Part shown: positions 43,912-53,873 of the stretch, one piece after another | Numbering within the stretch: the stretch's first letter is position 1 | Layout of the letters: every line of letters starts with the position of its first letter | NCBI GenBank assembly: GCA_003129525.1 | Contig: CP029329.1 | Location: forward strand, 2,089,501 to 2,153,500 | Source: Clostridium beijerinckii | GTDB taxonomy: Bacteria; Bacillota; Clostridia; Clostridiales; Clostridiaceae | Length of the DNA: 64,000 nucleotides | Direction: 5' to 3' | Made by a program: the position numbers and the translations under genes | The notes under the pieces: generated by a model | What the model was told of the DNA's origin: nothing | Seen by the model: only the letters and a program-made list of their open reading frames with translations | Databases searched by the model: none

Positions 43912-45147
43912 ATGGAAAGAAGAGTTGTTATTACAGGAATGGGAGCTTTAACACCCATAGGAAATGATGTTGATACATTTTGGAATAATGCAAAGAGCGG
44001 AAAACTAGGAATAGATTTTATTACTTTAATAGATCATGATTTAATAGAAGTAAAAATTGCAGCAGAAGTTAAGGACTTTGATGCAGATACTTTAATAGGT
44101 AAAAAAGAGTCTAAAAGACTAGATAGATTTGCTCAATTTGGTTTAGTTGCATCAGATGAAGCAATAAAAAATTCGGGAATAGATTTAGAAAAAGAGGATT
44201 TAGATAGATTTGGAGTAATGCTAGGATCAGGAATAGGTGGATTTGAAACTATTGAAACTGAATGTACTAAAATTGCTACTGGAAAATCAAAGAGAGTATC
44301 TCCATTTTTTGTTCCTATGACAATCATAAACTTAGGTGCAGGAAATGTAGCTATTAAATTTGGATTAAGAGGACCTTGTACATCAGCAGTAACTGCTTGT
44401 GCTACAGGAACTAACAATATTGGAGATGCATTTAGAACAATAAAGCATGGCTATGCAGATGTGATGCTTGCAGGAGGTGCAGAAGCGCCTATAACTAGAC
44501 TTGGAGTTTTAGGATTTGGTAGCATGAAAGCATTAAATTCAGACAATAATCCAACTAAAGCATCTATTCCTTTTGATAAGGATAGAAGCGGATTTGTAAT
44601 GGGAGAAGGTGCAGGACTTGTAGTTCTTGAATCTTTAGAACATGCACAAGCTAGAGGTGCAAATATTATAGCTGAAATCGTGGGTTATGGTTCAACTTGT
44701 GATGCATATCATATTACATCACCAGCTCCAGACGGTAGTGGTGCTGCAAAGGCAATGACAGATGCCATAGCTGAAGCTGGAATTAAGCCAGAGGATGTTT
44801 CTTATATTAATGCTCATGGAACTTCAACACCATTGAATGATGAATTTGAAACAGCAGCTATTAAAAAAGCATTTGGAGAAGCTGCATATAAGGTTCCAAT
44901 ATCTTCAACAAAATCTATGACAGGTCATCTACTTGGAGCAGCAGGAGCAATTGAAACAATAATATGTGCAAAAGCTCTTCAAGAAGGATTTATTCCACCA
45001 ACAATTGGATATACTACTCCGGATGAAGGCTTAGATCTAGATTATGTACCGAATGTTGGAAGAAAAAAAGAATTAGAATATGCACTTACAAATTCATTAG
45101 GATTTGGTGGGCATAATGCAACTTTACTTCTAAAGAAGTGGAAGTAG
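43912..45147 (+). CDS. fabF: 3-oxoacyl-ACP synthase II
   Basis: Elongating condensing enzyme, 411 residues: catalytic Cys163 (TACATGTN), His pair in NAHGTST (about 302) and TGHLLGAAG (about 338). No separate fabB exists here, so FabF with FabZ probably serves all elongations. GGAGG site 13 nt ahead. Confidence 0.96.
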   Translation: MERRVVITGMGALTPIGNDVDTFWNNAKSGKLGIDFITLIDHDLIEVKIAAEVKDFDADTLIGKKESKRLDRFAQFGLVASDEAIKNSGIDLEKEDLDRFGVMLGSGIGGFETIETECTKIATGKSKRVSPFFVPMTIINLGAGNVAIKFGLRGPCTSAVTACATGTNNIGDAFRTIKHGYADVMLAGGAEAPITRLGVLGFGSMKALNSDNNPTKASIPFDKDRSGFVMGEGAGLVVLESLEHAQARGANIIAEIVGYGSTCDAYHITSPAPDGSGAAKAMTDAIAEAGIKPEDVSYINAHGTSTPLNDEFETAAIKKAFGEAAYKVPISSTKSMTGHLLGAAGAIETIICAKALQEGFIPPTIGYTTPDEGLDLDYVPNVGRKKELEYALTNSLGFGGHNATLLLKKWK

Positions 45148-45149
45148 TA

Positions 45150-45262
45150 TTTTATAATGAATCATTAATAGTGAATGATGAATGATGAAGGATGAAGGAT
45201 GAATGATGAGATTACAAAGTAATTTCTTACATAATCATTAATTATTCATCATTAGTCATTCA
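45150..45262. repeat. Short direct and inverted repeats between fabF and accB
   Basis: GAATGATGAATGATGAAGGATGAAGGATGA-like direct repeats on the left and TAATTATTCATCATTAGTCATTCATT on the right form an imperfect stem around GATTACAAAGTAATTTC. No T-tract; probably an mRNA hairpin inside the operon. Confidence 0.55.
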
Positions 45263-45285
45263 TTTATTTAGAGGAGGATATATTT

Positions 45286-45804
45286 ATGGAATTTGAGAAT
45301 ATTAAGGAATTAATTAATTTAGTTGATTCTTCAAGTTTAGCTTTTTTTGAGCTTGAAAGTGGCAATGACCATATAAAAATGGATAAATCATTGAGCAGAG
45401 GATTATCAGATAATAATTCGAGTAGTTTAAGTAATGCTAATGGGGGAAATAATGTAGATAATATTAATACTTCATTAAAATCAGTAGAAAAATCAGAAAT
45501 TCATGTAGAAAAAAATGAAGATTTAAAAGGCACTGAAAAAGAGATAGTTATAGAAGACAAGAATACAGAAGTTATAACATCTCCAATGGTAGGAACATTT
45601 TATTCTTCAGCATCACCAGAGAGTCCAGCTTTTGCAGAAGTTGGGAATACAGTTTCTAAAGGGAATGTTATTTGTATAATAGAAGCTATGAAACTTATGA
45701 ATGAAATAGAAAGCGATTTTAATGGAATAATTGTTGAACGTTTAGTTAATGATGGAGATATGGTTGAATATGGTCAACCATTATTTAAAATTAAGGGGGA
45801 ATAG
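45286..45804 (+). CDS. accB: Biotin carboxyl carrier protein of acetyl-CoA carboxylase
   Basis: Carries biotin between AccC and AccAD. The 172-residue protein has an N-terminal helix region, a Ser/Asn/Glu-rich linker (about 35-95) and the biotinyl domain with Lys136 in [14 protein letters not shown] site. Followed by fabZ after 3 nt. Confidence 0.95.
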   Translation: MEFENIKELINLVDSSSLAFFELESGNDHIKMDKSLSRGLSDNNSSSLSNANGGNNVDNINTSLKSVEKSEIHVEKNEDLKGTEKEIVIEDKNTEVITSPMVGTFYSSASPESPAFAEVGNTVSKGNVICIIEAMKLMNEIESDFNGIIVERLVNDGDMVEYGQPLFKIKGE

Positions 45805-45807
45805 GCT

Positions 45808-46236
45808 TTGCTTAACATAAAAGAAATAAAAGAAATTTTACCACATAGATACCCATTTTTATTAGTTGATAGAGTTATTGAAATGGAACTAGGAGAAAAA
45901 AAGTTTGTAAGAGCATATAAAAATGTTTCTGCAAATGAAGAATTTTTTAATGGACATTTTCCAGAAGAGCCAATTATGCCTGGAGTATTGCAAATAGAAG
46001 CATTAGCTCAAGCAGGAGCAGTTGCTCTACTATCAATGGATGAATTTAAAGGGAAAATACCATTATTTGCGGGTACAAATAAAGTTAGATTTAGAAATAA
46101 AGTTGTTCCTGGAGATAAATTAGAATTATATTGTGAAATTATAAAAATAAAAGGACCTGTGGGTATTGGAAAAGGAATAGCTACAGTTGATGGAAAGACA
46201 GTTTGTGAAGCCGAAATACTTTTTGCTATAGGGTAG
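45808..46236 (+). CDS. fabZ: 3-hydroxyacyl-ACP dehydratase
   Basis: Hotdog-fold dehydratase of 142 residues with catalytic His50 ([12 protein letters not shown]) and Glu64 (QIEALAQ). TTG start at 45808 with AAGGGGGA 9 nt ahead, inside the end of accB. No fabA or fabM is in the cluster, so the source of unsaturated chains is not clear from this window. Confidence 0.94.
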   Translation: MLNIKEIKEILPHRYPFLLVDRVIEMELGEKKFVRAYKNVSANEEFFNGHFPEEPIMPGVLQIEALAQAGAVALLSMDEFKGKIPLFAGTNKVRFRNKVVPGDKLELYCEIIKIKGPVGIGKGIATVDGKTVCEAEILFAIG

Positions 46237-46245
46237 GTGATAAAA

Positions 46246-47598
46246 ATGTTCAAAAAAGTGCTAATTGCCAATAGAGGAGAAATTGCAGTAAGAATAATTA
46301 GAGCGTGTAGGGAAATGGGAATAAGTACAGTTGCTGTTTATTCAGAAATAGATAAAGAAGCGCTTCATACGCAGTTAGCAGATGAAGCTGTATGTATTGG
46401 ACCTGCAATGCCTAAAGACAGTTATTTAAATATAACTAATATTTTAAGTGCATGTGTTTTAACTGGCGCCGATGCTATACATCCAGGATTTGGTTTTCTA
46501 TCTGAAAATCCAAAGTTTGCAAAAATGTGTAGACAATGCAATATAAAATTTATAGGTCCTGATTATGAAACAATTGAATGGATAGGAAATAAAGCTAAGG
46601 CTAGAGAAATCATGAAATCTTGTGGAGTTCCGGTAGTACCAGGGTATGAAGGACAAATAAGAGATGAAGCACATGCTTTAGAACTAGGAAAAAACATCGG
46701 ATATCCTGTAATGATAAAAGCAGCAGCAGGTGGCGGTGGAAAAGGAATAAGAATTGCTAATAATGATGAAGAATTCTTAATGGGATTTAAAACAGCTAAA
46801 GCAGAAGCAAAAGCTTGCTTTGGAGATGATACATTATATTTAGAAAAATTTGTTCAAAAACCAAAACATATTGAATTTCAAATATTAGCTGATGAGTATG
46901 GTCATGTAATACATTTAGGTGAAAGAGAATGTTCAATGCAAAGAAAAAACCAAAAGGTTTTAGAAGAAGCTCCATCTAATGTATTAAATGAAGAATTACG
47001 TGCTAAAATGGGTGAAGCTGCAAAGATGGCAGCTCTTGCTGTAGATTATAAAAATGCAGGAACTATAGAATTTTTATTTGATAAAGACAATAATTACTAT
47101 TTCATGGAAATGAATACAAGAATACAAGTAGAACATCCAATCACTGAGATGATTACTGGCATAGATCTAGTAAAAGAACAACTAAAGATAGCGTCAGGAG
47201 AAAAGCTGGAGTATACACAAGAAGACATAAAATTAAAAGGGCATGCTATAGAATGTAGAATTAATGCAGAAGATCCAGAACATGATTTTAGACCATGTCC
47301 AGGAACTATAGAAGAGCTTTGTGTTCCAGGTGGCTTAGGCGTAAGAATAGATTCTGCAATATTTTGTGGCTATAAAATACCACATTGCTATGATTCTATG
47401 ATAGCTAAGGTAATTACTTTTGGAAATAATAGAAATGAAGCTATTGTAAAAATGCACAGAGCATTATCAGAATTTGCAGTAGGTGGAGTAAAAACTAATA
47501 TTAATTTTGAATTATCCATACTTGAAAGCAAGGAATTCTTAGAAGGGGATTATGATACTTCATTTTTATCAGAAAAGATGGTGAAGAAGGATGCTTAA
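46246..47598 (+). CDS. accC: Biotin carboxylase of acetyl-CoA carboxylase
   Basis: ATP-grasp enzyme, 450 residues, carboxylates biotin on Acc[19 protein letters not shown] at the start, [13 protein letters not shown] (glycine loop) near 160, [12 protein letters not shown] near 288 and RINAEDP near 340. ATG at 46246 gives the usual N-terminus with AGGTGA upstream; an in-frame GTG at 46237 is an alternative. Overlaps accD by 8 nt. Confidence 0.96.
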   Translation: MFKKVLIANRGEIAVRIIRACREMGISTVAVYSEIDKEALHTQLADEAVCIGPAMPKDSYLNITNILSACVLTGADAIHPGFGFLSENPKFAKMCRQCNIKFIGPDYETIEWIGNKAKAREIMKSCGVPVVPGYEGQIRDEAHALELGKNIGYPVMIKAAAGGGGKGIRIANNDEEFLMGFKTAKAEAKACFGDDTLYLEKFVQKPKHIEFQILADEYGHVIHLGERECSMQRKNQKVLEEAPSNVLNEELRAKMGEAAKMAALAVDYKNAGTIEFLFDKDNNYYFMEMNTRIQVEHPITEMITGIDLVKEQLKIASGEKLEYTQEDIKLKGHAIECRINAEDPEHDFRPCPGTIEELCVPGGLGVRIDSAIFCGYKIPHCYDSMIAKVITFGNNRNEAIVKMHRALSEFAVGGVKTNINFELSILESKEFLEGDYDTSFLSEKMVKKDA

Positions 47599-48472
47599 GG
47601 ATTTATTTACAAAAAGGCAATATGCGACTGTTAAGCCTTCAGTAATAAGAAAAAGTGTTGAAGAAGCTGTAGAAAAGCCTAATATTCCTTCAGGAATGTG
47701 GACTAAATGTGATAAGTGTAATGCAATGATTTATGGAGAAGACTTAGAGAATGTTAAGTATGTTTGTACAACTTGTGGTCATCATTTTAGATTAGATGCA
47801 AAAAAAAGAGTAAAAGTATTTTTTGATAAAGATACTTTTAAAGAACTTTGGGCAGAATTAAAAACTACAAACCCATTAAATTTTGAAGGTTATGAAGAAA
47901 AGCTAAAAAGTGGAAAATCCAAAACAGATAGTACAGAAGCAGTTGTTACAGGTGTTGGACAATTAAATGGATTAGATGTAGCCTGTGCAATTATGGATAG
48001 CTTTTTTATGATGGGAAGTATGGGAACCGTAGTTGGAGAGAAGATTACAAGGCTTGTAGAATATGCTACAGAAAATAGATTACCAATTGTAATCTTTACA
48101 GCATCAGGCGGTGCTAGAATGCAAGAAGGAATTTTTTCACTTATGCAAATGGCAAAAGTAAGTGCAGCACTTGCAAGACATGATGAAGCCGGTCTATTAT
48201 ATATTTCAGTACTTACAGACCCAACAACTGGAGGGGTAACAGCCAGCTTTGCAATGGAAGGTGATATTATTCTAAGTGAACCCAATGCATTAGTTGGATT
48301 TGCAGGAAGAAGAGTAATTGAAAATACAATCAAAGAAAGTCTTCCAGATGATTTTCAAAAGGCAGAATTTTTATTAAAAAAGGGTTTTGTTGACAGTATT
48401 GTTGAAAGAAAGAACATGAGAGCATGCATATATAAAATTCTTATTTTACATGGGGTGAGAAATAATGGATAA
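47591..48472 (+). CDS. accD: Carboxyltransferase subunit beta
   Basis: Transfers carboxyl from biotin to acetyl-CoA with AccA. The 293-residue protein has a four-cysteine zinc ribbon (C40, C43, C59, C62) then the crotonase-like core with [11 protein letters not shown] near 175 and [17 protein letters not shown] near 215. Overlaps both accC and accA by 8 nt, so the three are coupled. Confidence 0.96.
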   Translation: MLKDLFTKRQYATVKPSVIRKSVEEAVEKPNIPSGMWTKCDKCNAMIYGEDLENVKYVCTTCGHHFRLDAKKRVKVFFDKDTFKELWAELKTTNPLNFEGYEEKLKSGKSKTDSTEAVVTGVGQLNGLDVACAIMDSFFMMGSMGTVVGEKITRLVEYATENRLPIVIFTASGGARMQEGIFSLMQMAKVSAALARHDEAGLLYISVLTDPTTGGVTASFAMEGDIILSEPNALVGFAGRRVIENTIKESLPDDFQKAEFLLKKGFVDSIVERKNMRACIYKILILHGVRNNG

Positions 48473-49283
48473 AGACTTTATAAAAATGAATACAACGCCA
48501 TGGGAAAATGTTGAAATTGCAAGGCATAAAGACAGACCAACTGGAAAATACTATATAGAAACTATATTTAAAGATTTTATTGAATTTCATGGAGATAGAG
48601 CTTTTGGGGATGATAAGTCTATAATTGGCGGAATTGCATCATTAAATGATATAAGTGTTACAGTTATTGCAATAACAAAAGGTTCAAATACTACTGAAAA
48701 CATTGAAAGAAATTTTGGAATGCCAAATCCAGAAGGATATAGAAAAGCATTAAGGCTTATGAAACAAGCTGAAAAATTTAAAAGACCAGTAATTTGTTTT
48801 GTGGATACACCAGGTGCATTCCCAGGTATGGGAGCAGAAGAAAGAGGTCAAGGGCAAGCTATAGCAAACAATCTTTTTGAATTAAGCAGATTAAAGACAC
48901 CTATAATTTCTATAATTACAGGTGAAGGTGGAAGCGGAGGAGCATTAGCTTTAGCAGTAGCTGATAGAATTTTTATGCTAGAACATTCTGTATATTCTAT
49001 TCTTACACCAGAAGGATTTGCTTCGATATTATGGAAAGATGCGTCTAGAGCAAAAGAAGCAGCAACAGTTATGAAAATCACTGCCAAAGACTTAAAGGAT
49101 TTTAAAATAATTGATGATGTGATAAAGGAACCTAGAGGTGGAGCCCATAAAAATCCAGTTAAAGAAGCTGAAGTTATAAAGAAAAGTATCTTAGATTCTT
49201 TAACAGAATTAAGAGGAAAAGATTTAGATACTTTAATTAATGAAAGATACGATAAATTCAGACAAATGGGTAACTTTTATTAA
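48465..49283 (+). CDS. accA: Carboxyltransferase subunit alpha
   Basis: Partner of AccD, 272 residues: [16 protein letters not shown] N-terminal region, [23 protein letters not shown] near 107-129, [15 protein letters not shown] near 147 and [23 protein letters not shown] ribosome site. Last gene of the operon; terminator follows at 49335. Confidence 0.96.
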   Translation: MDKDFIKMNTTPWENVEIARHKDRPTGKYYIETIFKDFIEFHGDRAFGDDKSIIGGIASLNDISVTVIAITKGSNTTENIERNFGMPNPEGYRKALRLMKQAEKFKRPVICFVDTPGAFPGMGAEERGQGQAIANNLFELSRLKTPIISIITGEGGSGGALALAVADRIFMLEHSVYSILTPEGFASILWKDASRAKEAATVMKITAKDLKDFKIIDDVIKEPRGGAHKNPVKEAEVIKKSILDSLTELRGKDLDTLINERYDKFRQMGNFY

Positions 49284-49334
49284 TAGACACTTAACTTGGG
49301 TAGATATATATTGAAAATATAAGTTCACATAGTT

Positions 49335-49375
49335 AAAACACTAATAAATTAAATTATTTTATTGGTGTTTTTTTA
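49335..49375 (+). terminator. Terminator of the fab-acc operon
   Basis: AAACACTAATAAA / TTTATTGGTGTTT stem with run of T. The hairpin at 51256 has almost the same sequence. Confidence 0.8.
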
Positions 49376-49534
49376 ATTGGTGGAAAAAGTACAATATTTT
49401 TAAAATATTAAATATTGTATGCTATTTTATTTACAATGTACATATAATATCGTATAAATTATGAGGCATATGTGATTTGTTATTTTCTTTCATATGAACA
49501 AATTTAAAGTTTAAGGTGGTGTATTTTTATAGTT

Positions 49535-51166
49535 ATGCAGAAAAGGTTTAATAGTACAGGAGTTTGTGTTTCAAGAAAACATTATATGGTTGATATAAGC
49601 AATAAACTTGAACAAATAAAAAAACTTATAGATAATGAATTTTATTTTACAATAAATAAGCCTAGGCAATATGGAAAAACAACGACTTTAAATGAAATAA
49701 ATAACACATTAAATAATATATATTTAGTCATAAATATAAGTTTTGAGGGAATTAGAGATATTGTATTTGAAAATGAAAAAAGTTTTTGTAATAAATTTTT
49801 GAAATTACTGATTAAAGAATTAAATTTTGTAGATAAAGAAGAAAGTGAAAAATTAACTAATTTAAGTTTGGATATTCATGATATTGAAGAATTATCAGAA
49901 GCAATAACAAAATTTGTGAAGAATTCTAAAAAAGAAGTGATTTTAATTATAGATGAAGTAGATAAAAGTTCAAATAATCAATTGTTTTTAAGTTTCCTTG
50001 GTATGCTTAGAAATAAGTATTTAGCTAGAGAGATTGGACGAGATTTCACTTTTAAAAGCGTTATTTTAGTTGGGTTATATGATGTAAAAAAATTAAAATT
50101 AAAGATTGTAAATAAAGAAGAAGGAAAATATAACTCTCCATGGAATATTGCCGTAGATTTCAATGTGGATATGAGTTTTTCACCAAATGAAATAAGTACA
50201 ATGTTAAATGAATACTGCATTGAAAATTCCCTTTCAATGAATATAGATAAACTAAGTGAAGAATTATACTTTTTTACAGGTGGATATCCTTTTTTAGTTA
50301 GTAGGATATGCCAAATTATTGATGAAAAAATTTACGAAGCAGATAAAAAACCTTGGAATATTGAAGATATTCAAAATGCAGTTAAGATAATCTTAGAAGA
50401 AAAAAATACTTTGTTTGATAGTTTAATTAAGAACTTAGAAAATAATAAAGAACTTTATGAGTATATAGAAGATATAATTGTAAGAGGAAATGATAAGAGC
50501 TTTAATAATGATAATCCTCTTATTGAATTCGGAATATTATATGGATATTTTAAAAATGTAAATGGAAAAGTTCAAATATCTAATAAAATATTTGGAGAAA
50601 GAATTTATAATTATATGATATCTAAACTTGAAAACAATTACAGCTCAATAAATGCTTATAATTTTAAAGGAGCATTCATTAAAGAAAATGGAGAATTAGA
50701 TATAGAAAAAATCCTAAATAAATTTCAGCAATTTATGAAAGAACAATATTATGATGAAACTCCGCTTCTTTACATCGGTAGAGTAAGCGATTCACACAAA
50801 ATCAAAGATTTTAGTTCTCTGCTTAAAGATAATGAATTTGTAGAGTATCATGGACGACTATTATTTTTAGCGTTCATAAAACAAATAATGAATGGAACAG
50901 GATTTAATTTTAAGGAAGTTCAAGTTTCAGAAGAAAAAAGATCAGATGTAGTTATAACCTATAACAATTTTAAGTATATAATTGAAATGAAAATTTGGAA
51001 GGGATTAAAATATCATGAAGATGGAGTCAAACAACTTTGTGATTATTTAGATATACATGATTTAAATAAAGGATACTTGCTAATTTTTAATTTTAATAAG
51101 AATAAAGAGTTTAAAGAAGAAAGAGTGAGCGTTGAAGCAAAAGATATTTTTGAAGTTTATGTATAG
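49535..51166 (+). CDS. AAA-like ATPase with C-terminal PD-(D/E)XK domain
   Basis: A 543-residue cytosolic protein. N-terminal AAA-like P-loop (Walker A variant NKPRQYGKTTT near 41-51, Walker B VILIIDEVDKSS near 132-143), a winged-helix-like middle, and a PD-(D/E)XK nuclease-like end with Asp near 470 (RSDVVITYNNFKYII) and E-M-K near 484-486. This fold pair is common in clostridia; some are linked to defence or mobile DNA, but the function is unknown. About 24 residues (408-432, ETPLLYIGRVSDSHKIKDFS…) are encoded by an in-frame copy of the 73-nt intergenic repeat, directly before GRLLFLAFIK. Monocistronic. Confidence 0.8.
   Translation: MQKRFNSTGVCVSRKHYMVDISNKLEQIKKLIDNEFYFTINKPRQYGKTTTLNEINNTLNNIYLVINISFEGIRDIVFENEKSFCNKFLKLLIKELNFVDKEESEKLTNLSLDIHDIEELSEAITKFVKNSKKEVILIIDEVDKSSNNQLFLSFLGMLRNKYLAREIGRDFTFKSVILVGLYDVKKLKLKIVNKEEGKYNSPWNIAVDFNVDMSFSPNEISTMLNEYCIENSLSMNIDKLSEELYFFTGGYPFLVSRICQIIDEKIYEADKKPWNIEDIQNAVKIILEEKNTLFDSLIKNLENNKELYEYIEDIIVRGNDKSFNNDNPLIEFGILYGYFKNVNGKVQISNKIFGERIYNYMISKLENNYSSINAYNFKGAFIKENGELDIEKILNKFQQFMKEQYYDETPLLYIGRVSDSHKIKDFSSLLKDNEFVEYHGRLLFLAFIKQIMNGTGFNFKEVQVSEEKRSDVVITYNNFKYIIEMKIWKGLKYHEDGVKQLCDYLDIHDLNKGYLLIFNFNKNKEFKEERVSVEAKDIFEVYV
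50756..50828 (+). repeat. 73-nt repeat in frame inside a gene
   Basis: Runs from GAAACTC to CTTAAAG, 73 nt, the same ends as the intergenic copies. The core GTAAGCGATTCACACAAAATCA…AGATTTT…GTTCTCT differs from 13939-14011 (reverse complement) at only about three positions over 36. It is read in the frame that gives VSDSHKIKDFSSL; the copy at 13627 read in the same frame gives VSDSHQIMDFGSL. Confidence 0.85.
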
Positions 51167-51255
51167 GACTTGGAACAAGTGAAGAAATGAAGGGTATTTA
51201 TATATATATAAACATTCGATTGCAATGGAAAATGTACTACAATTCTGTATTACTT

Positions 51256-51298
51256 AAAACTACTAATAAATTAAAATAATTTTATTGGTAGTTTTTTA
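51256..51298 (+). terminator. Terminator after the AAA/PD-(D/E)XK gene
   Basis: AAACTACTAATAAA / TTTATTGGTAGTTT stem followed by TTTTAT. Confidence 0.8.
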
Positions 51299-51341
51299 TA
51301 TGCTATAATTTAGTTACTAAAGTTAATGGGAGCGTGAAGAA

Positions 51342-51755
51342 ATGGAAAGTAATAGTACAATAGTTGCAAAAATTGCAACTAAGATGGCTATATGCAATAG
51401 AAATGAAGAAGATGATTTAAAAAGACTTTATAATGAACAAGGAATAAAGGTTACAGCGGTAAATGTAGGAGGAAACATTAATTCATCTGTATCTAAAATA
51501 TTAGAGAGTGCTTTAGTTGCAGCAAAAAGAAATGAATTAATAAGAGATGAACATTTACATGAAGGGGCTGTTATAGGTGCGACTAGAGATGCAATAATTC
51601 AGATTTCTACTCGCGCTAATGGCCTAAGTGTCGGAGGTAAAATAGGTATAGCAAGACGTGGAGAACATATATCAGTTTGCATATTTTTAAGTATTGGATT
51701 ATTACACTTGGATGAAGTGGTTATTGGAATAGGACATAGATCATTACCGATATAG
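51342..51755 (+). CDS. HutP-family RNA-binding protein
   Basis: A 137-residue protein matching HutP, the histidine- and Mg2+-dependent antiterminator of Bacillus. It has the conserved HLHEGAVIGATRDAI block (His71 and His73) and the end GIGHRSLPI (His132), both part of the ligand and metal site. No hut genes are nearby; downstream is a TrpXYZ-like importer 190 nt away. Ribosome site GGAGCGTGAAG. As a clostridial paralogue its target RNA is unknown. Confidence 0.85.
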   Translation: MESNSTIVAKIATKMAICNRNEEDDLKRLYNEQGIKVTAVNVGGNINSSVSKILESALVAAKRNELIRDEHLHEGAVIGATRDAIIQISTRANGLSVGGKIGIARRGEHISVCIFLSIGLLHLDEVVIGIGHRSLPI

Positions 51756-51942
51756 TTGAACTTTACAACTATTTTAAATTATGATATTATAATTTAAAAG
51801 ATTTATAAATTATTGTCAATTTATTTAAGCATTTATTATAAATATAAGTATATATTTATAATAGTAGTATTTGGGTTATATGTATAATCTAGGAGTATAG
51901 TAGGAAATTGACAATAATAAGAATAAATAGGAGGATAGTATT

Positions 51943-52959
51943 ATGGTAGGAAAAAGAAAATTATCTATGTTATTATGTACAGTTTTAGTTGGAGGAATCC
52001 TTGCAGGATGTGGACAAAGTGCAACAGATTCTAAAGGCGGAACAGCTAATTCGTCAGAAGTGAAAAATATTGGAGTTGTACAATTAGTACAACATGATGC
52101 TTTAGATGCATCTAATAAAGGCTTTATTGATGGATTAAAAGAAAAAGGGTATGAAGAAGGAAAAAACATTAAAATTGAACAACAAAATGCTCAAGGTGAA
52201 CAAGCAAATGCACAAACTATTAGTAAACAATTTGTAGATGCAAAAAAAGATTTGATTTTTGCAATAGCAACACCAGCAGTTCAAGCAGCATATAATTCTA
52301 CTAAGGAAATTCCAATAATATTTACAGCTGTAACAGATCCAGTAAAAGCAGAAATCGCAAAAGATTGGAAGAGTTCAGGTACTAATGTTACTGGTACATC
52401 AGATAAAGTTCCTGTGGACAAGCAAATAGAATTATTAAAAAAATTAATTCCAAATGCTAAAACTGTAGGAGTAATTTATAGTACTTCAGAAACAAATTCA
52501 GTAGTTCAAGTTGATGAACTTAAGGCTGCAGCAGAAAAACAAGGACTAGCAGTAAAGGAAATTGGAGTTACTACTGTAAATGAAATAAATCAAAACTTAT
52601 CAAGTGCCCTTGGAGAAATTGATGTATTATATACACCAACAGATAATACAGTAGCTTCAGGATATGCATTAGTAGGAAAACTTTGCGTAGAAAAAAATAT
52701 TCCTATTATAGGTGCTGAAGAAGCAATTGTAACTAAAGGTGGTCTTGCATCAATAGGAATAGATTATTATAAATTAGGAAAAGAAGCAGGATTTAAAGCT
52801 GCAGAAGTATTAGATGGAAAGAAACCTTCAGACGTTGAAATAACTACATTAAGTGAAATGGCATTTACTATAAATACTGATGTTGCAAAGAAGTTAAATA
52901 TAACAATTGCGCAAGACATAGAATCAAATGCTAAAAAGGTAACTGGAGGCGTTGAGTAG
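51943..52959 (+). CDS. ABC importer binding lipoprotein (TrpX-like)
   Basis: A 338-residue lipoprotein (lipobox LAGC, Cys about 23) of the ABC_sub_bind family: NIGVVQLVQHDALDASNKGFIDGLKEKGYEEGKNI at the mature start, PIIFTAVTDPV near 125 and NAKTVGVIYSTSETNS near 170. TrpX relatives bind aromatic amino acids; this assignment is by family only. GGAGGA ribosome site. A TTGTCA / TTATAA-like promoter precedes it near 51813-51841. First of three coupled genes. Confidence 0.85.
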   Translation: MVGKRKLSMLLCTVLVGGILAGCGQSATDSKGGTANSSEVKNIGVVQLVQHDALDASNKGFIDGLKEKGYEEGKNIKIEQQNAQGEQANAQTISKQFVDAKKDLIFAIATPAVQAAYNSTKEIPIIFTAVTDPVKAEIAKDWKSSGTNVTGTSDKVPVDKQIELLKKLIPNAKTVGVIYSTSETNSVVQVDELKAAAEKQGLAVKEIGVTTVNEINQNLSSALGEIDVLYTPTDNTVASGYALVGKLCVEKNIPIIGAEEAIVTKGGLASIGIDYYKLGKEAGFKAAEVLDGKKPSDVEITTLSEMAFTINTDVAKKLNITIAQDIESNAKKVTGGVE

Positions 52960-53873
52960 TGGGTGTTTTAATTAACATTTTAGAACAAGGACTGCTATTC
53001 TCAATTGTTGCAATTGCAGTATATATAACTTACAAGATATTAGATTTTCCAGACATGTCCGTTGATGGTACTTTTCCTATGGGAGCTGCTATTTCAGCAG
53101 CTCTACTAGTACAAGGTGTTAATCCATGGGTTAGTATTATTGTAGCAGCTATTGGAGGTGCAATAGCTGGGGCAATAACAGGAATTTTGCATGTTAAATT
53201 TAAAATTGATAATTTAATGGCTGGAATACTTGTTATGATAGGATTATATTCAATAAATTTAAGAATAATGGGAAAAGCAAATGTTCCTTTATTCAATACA
53301 CCAAATGTATTTAAATTGGGAATACCAACTATGGCTATTATTATAGTATTGCTTGCTATAGTAAAAATATTGCTTGATTTATATTTAAAAACAAAATCAG
53401 GATTTTTACTTAGAGCAGTAGGAGATAATGAACAAGTAGTATCTTCAATTGGAATTAATAAAGATATGGTTAAAATATTAGGACTTGTAATAAGTAATGC
53501 ACTAGCTGCATCAGCAGGAGCATTAATGGCTCAATACCAAGGGTTTAGTGATGTTGGAATGGGAACAGGTACTGTAGTAATGGGTCTTGCTGCAGTAATT
53601 ATTGGAAGTTCATTATTTGAAAGAATATCTTTTATAAAAGCAACTACATTATCAATATTTGGTGCAATTATTTACAAAGGTGCAATTGCTCTTGTATTAA
53701 AATATGGCGGAGTAATAGGATTAACTGCAAATGACTTAAAGCTAATGACAGCAATAATTGTAGTTATAGCACTATGTTCTAACAATGGAATTTTTAAATT
53801 CAAGAAAAAAAAACTTGTGGAAGGTGGTGCACAAGAAGATGTTATACGTAAAACAACTATCCAAGGTATTTAA
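52959..53873 (+). CDS. ABC importer permease (TrpY-like)
   Basis: Branched-chain-type permease (BPD_transp_2), 304 residues with about eight membrane segments; motif DMSVDGTFPMGAAI near 30 and ASAGALMAQYQGFSDVGMGTGTVVMGLAAVIIG near 185-215. GTG start overlaps the upstream TAG by one base, with GGAGG 11 nt ahead. Confidence 0.87.
   Translation: MGVLINILEQGLLFSIVAIAVYITYKILDFPDMSVDGTFPMGAAISAALLVQGVNPWVSIIVAAIGGAIAGAITGILHVKFKIDNLMAGILVMIGLYSINLRIMGKANVPLFNTPNVFKLGIPTMAIIIVLLAIVKILLDLYLKTKSGFLLRAVGDNEQVVSSIGINKDMVKILGLVISNALAASAGALMAQYQGFSDVGMGTGTVVMGLAAVIIGSSLFERISFIKATTLSIFGAIIYKGAIALVLKYGGVIGLTANDLKLMTAIIVVIALCSNNGIFKFKKKKLVEGGAQEDVIRKTTIQGI

Noticed and set aside
49535..51166. A defence island around the AAA/PD-(D/E)XK gene
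   Set aside because: It is a single gene between housekeeping operons with no methylase, toxin or other defence partner, so a defence role would be a guess.
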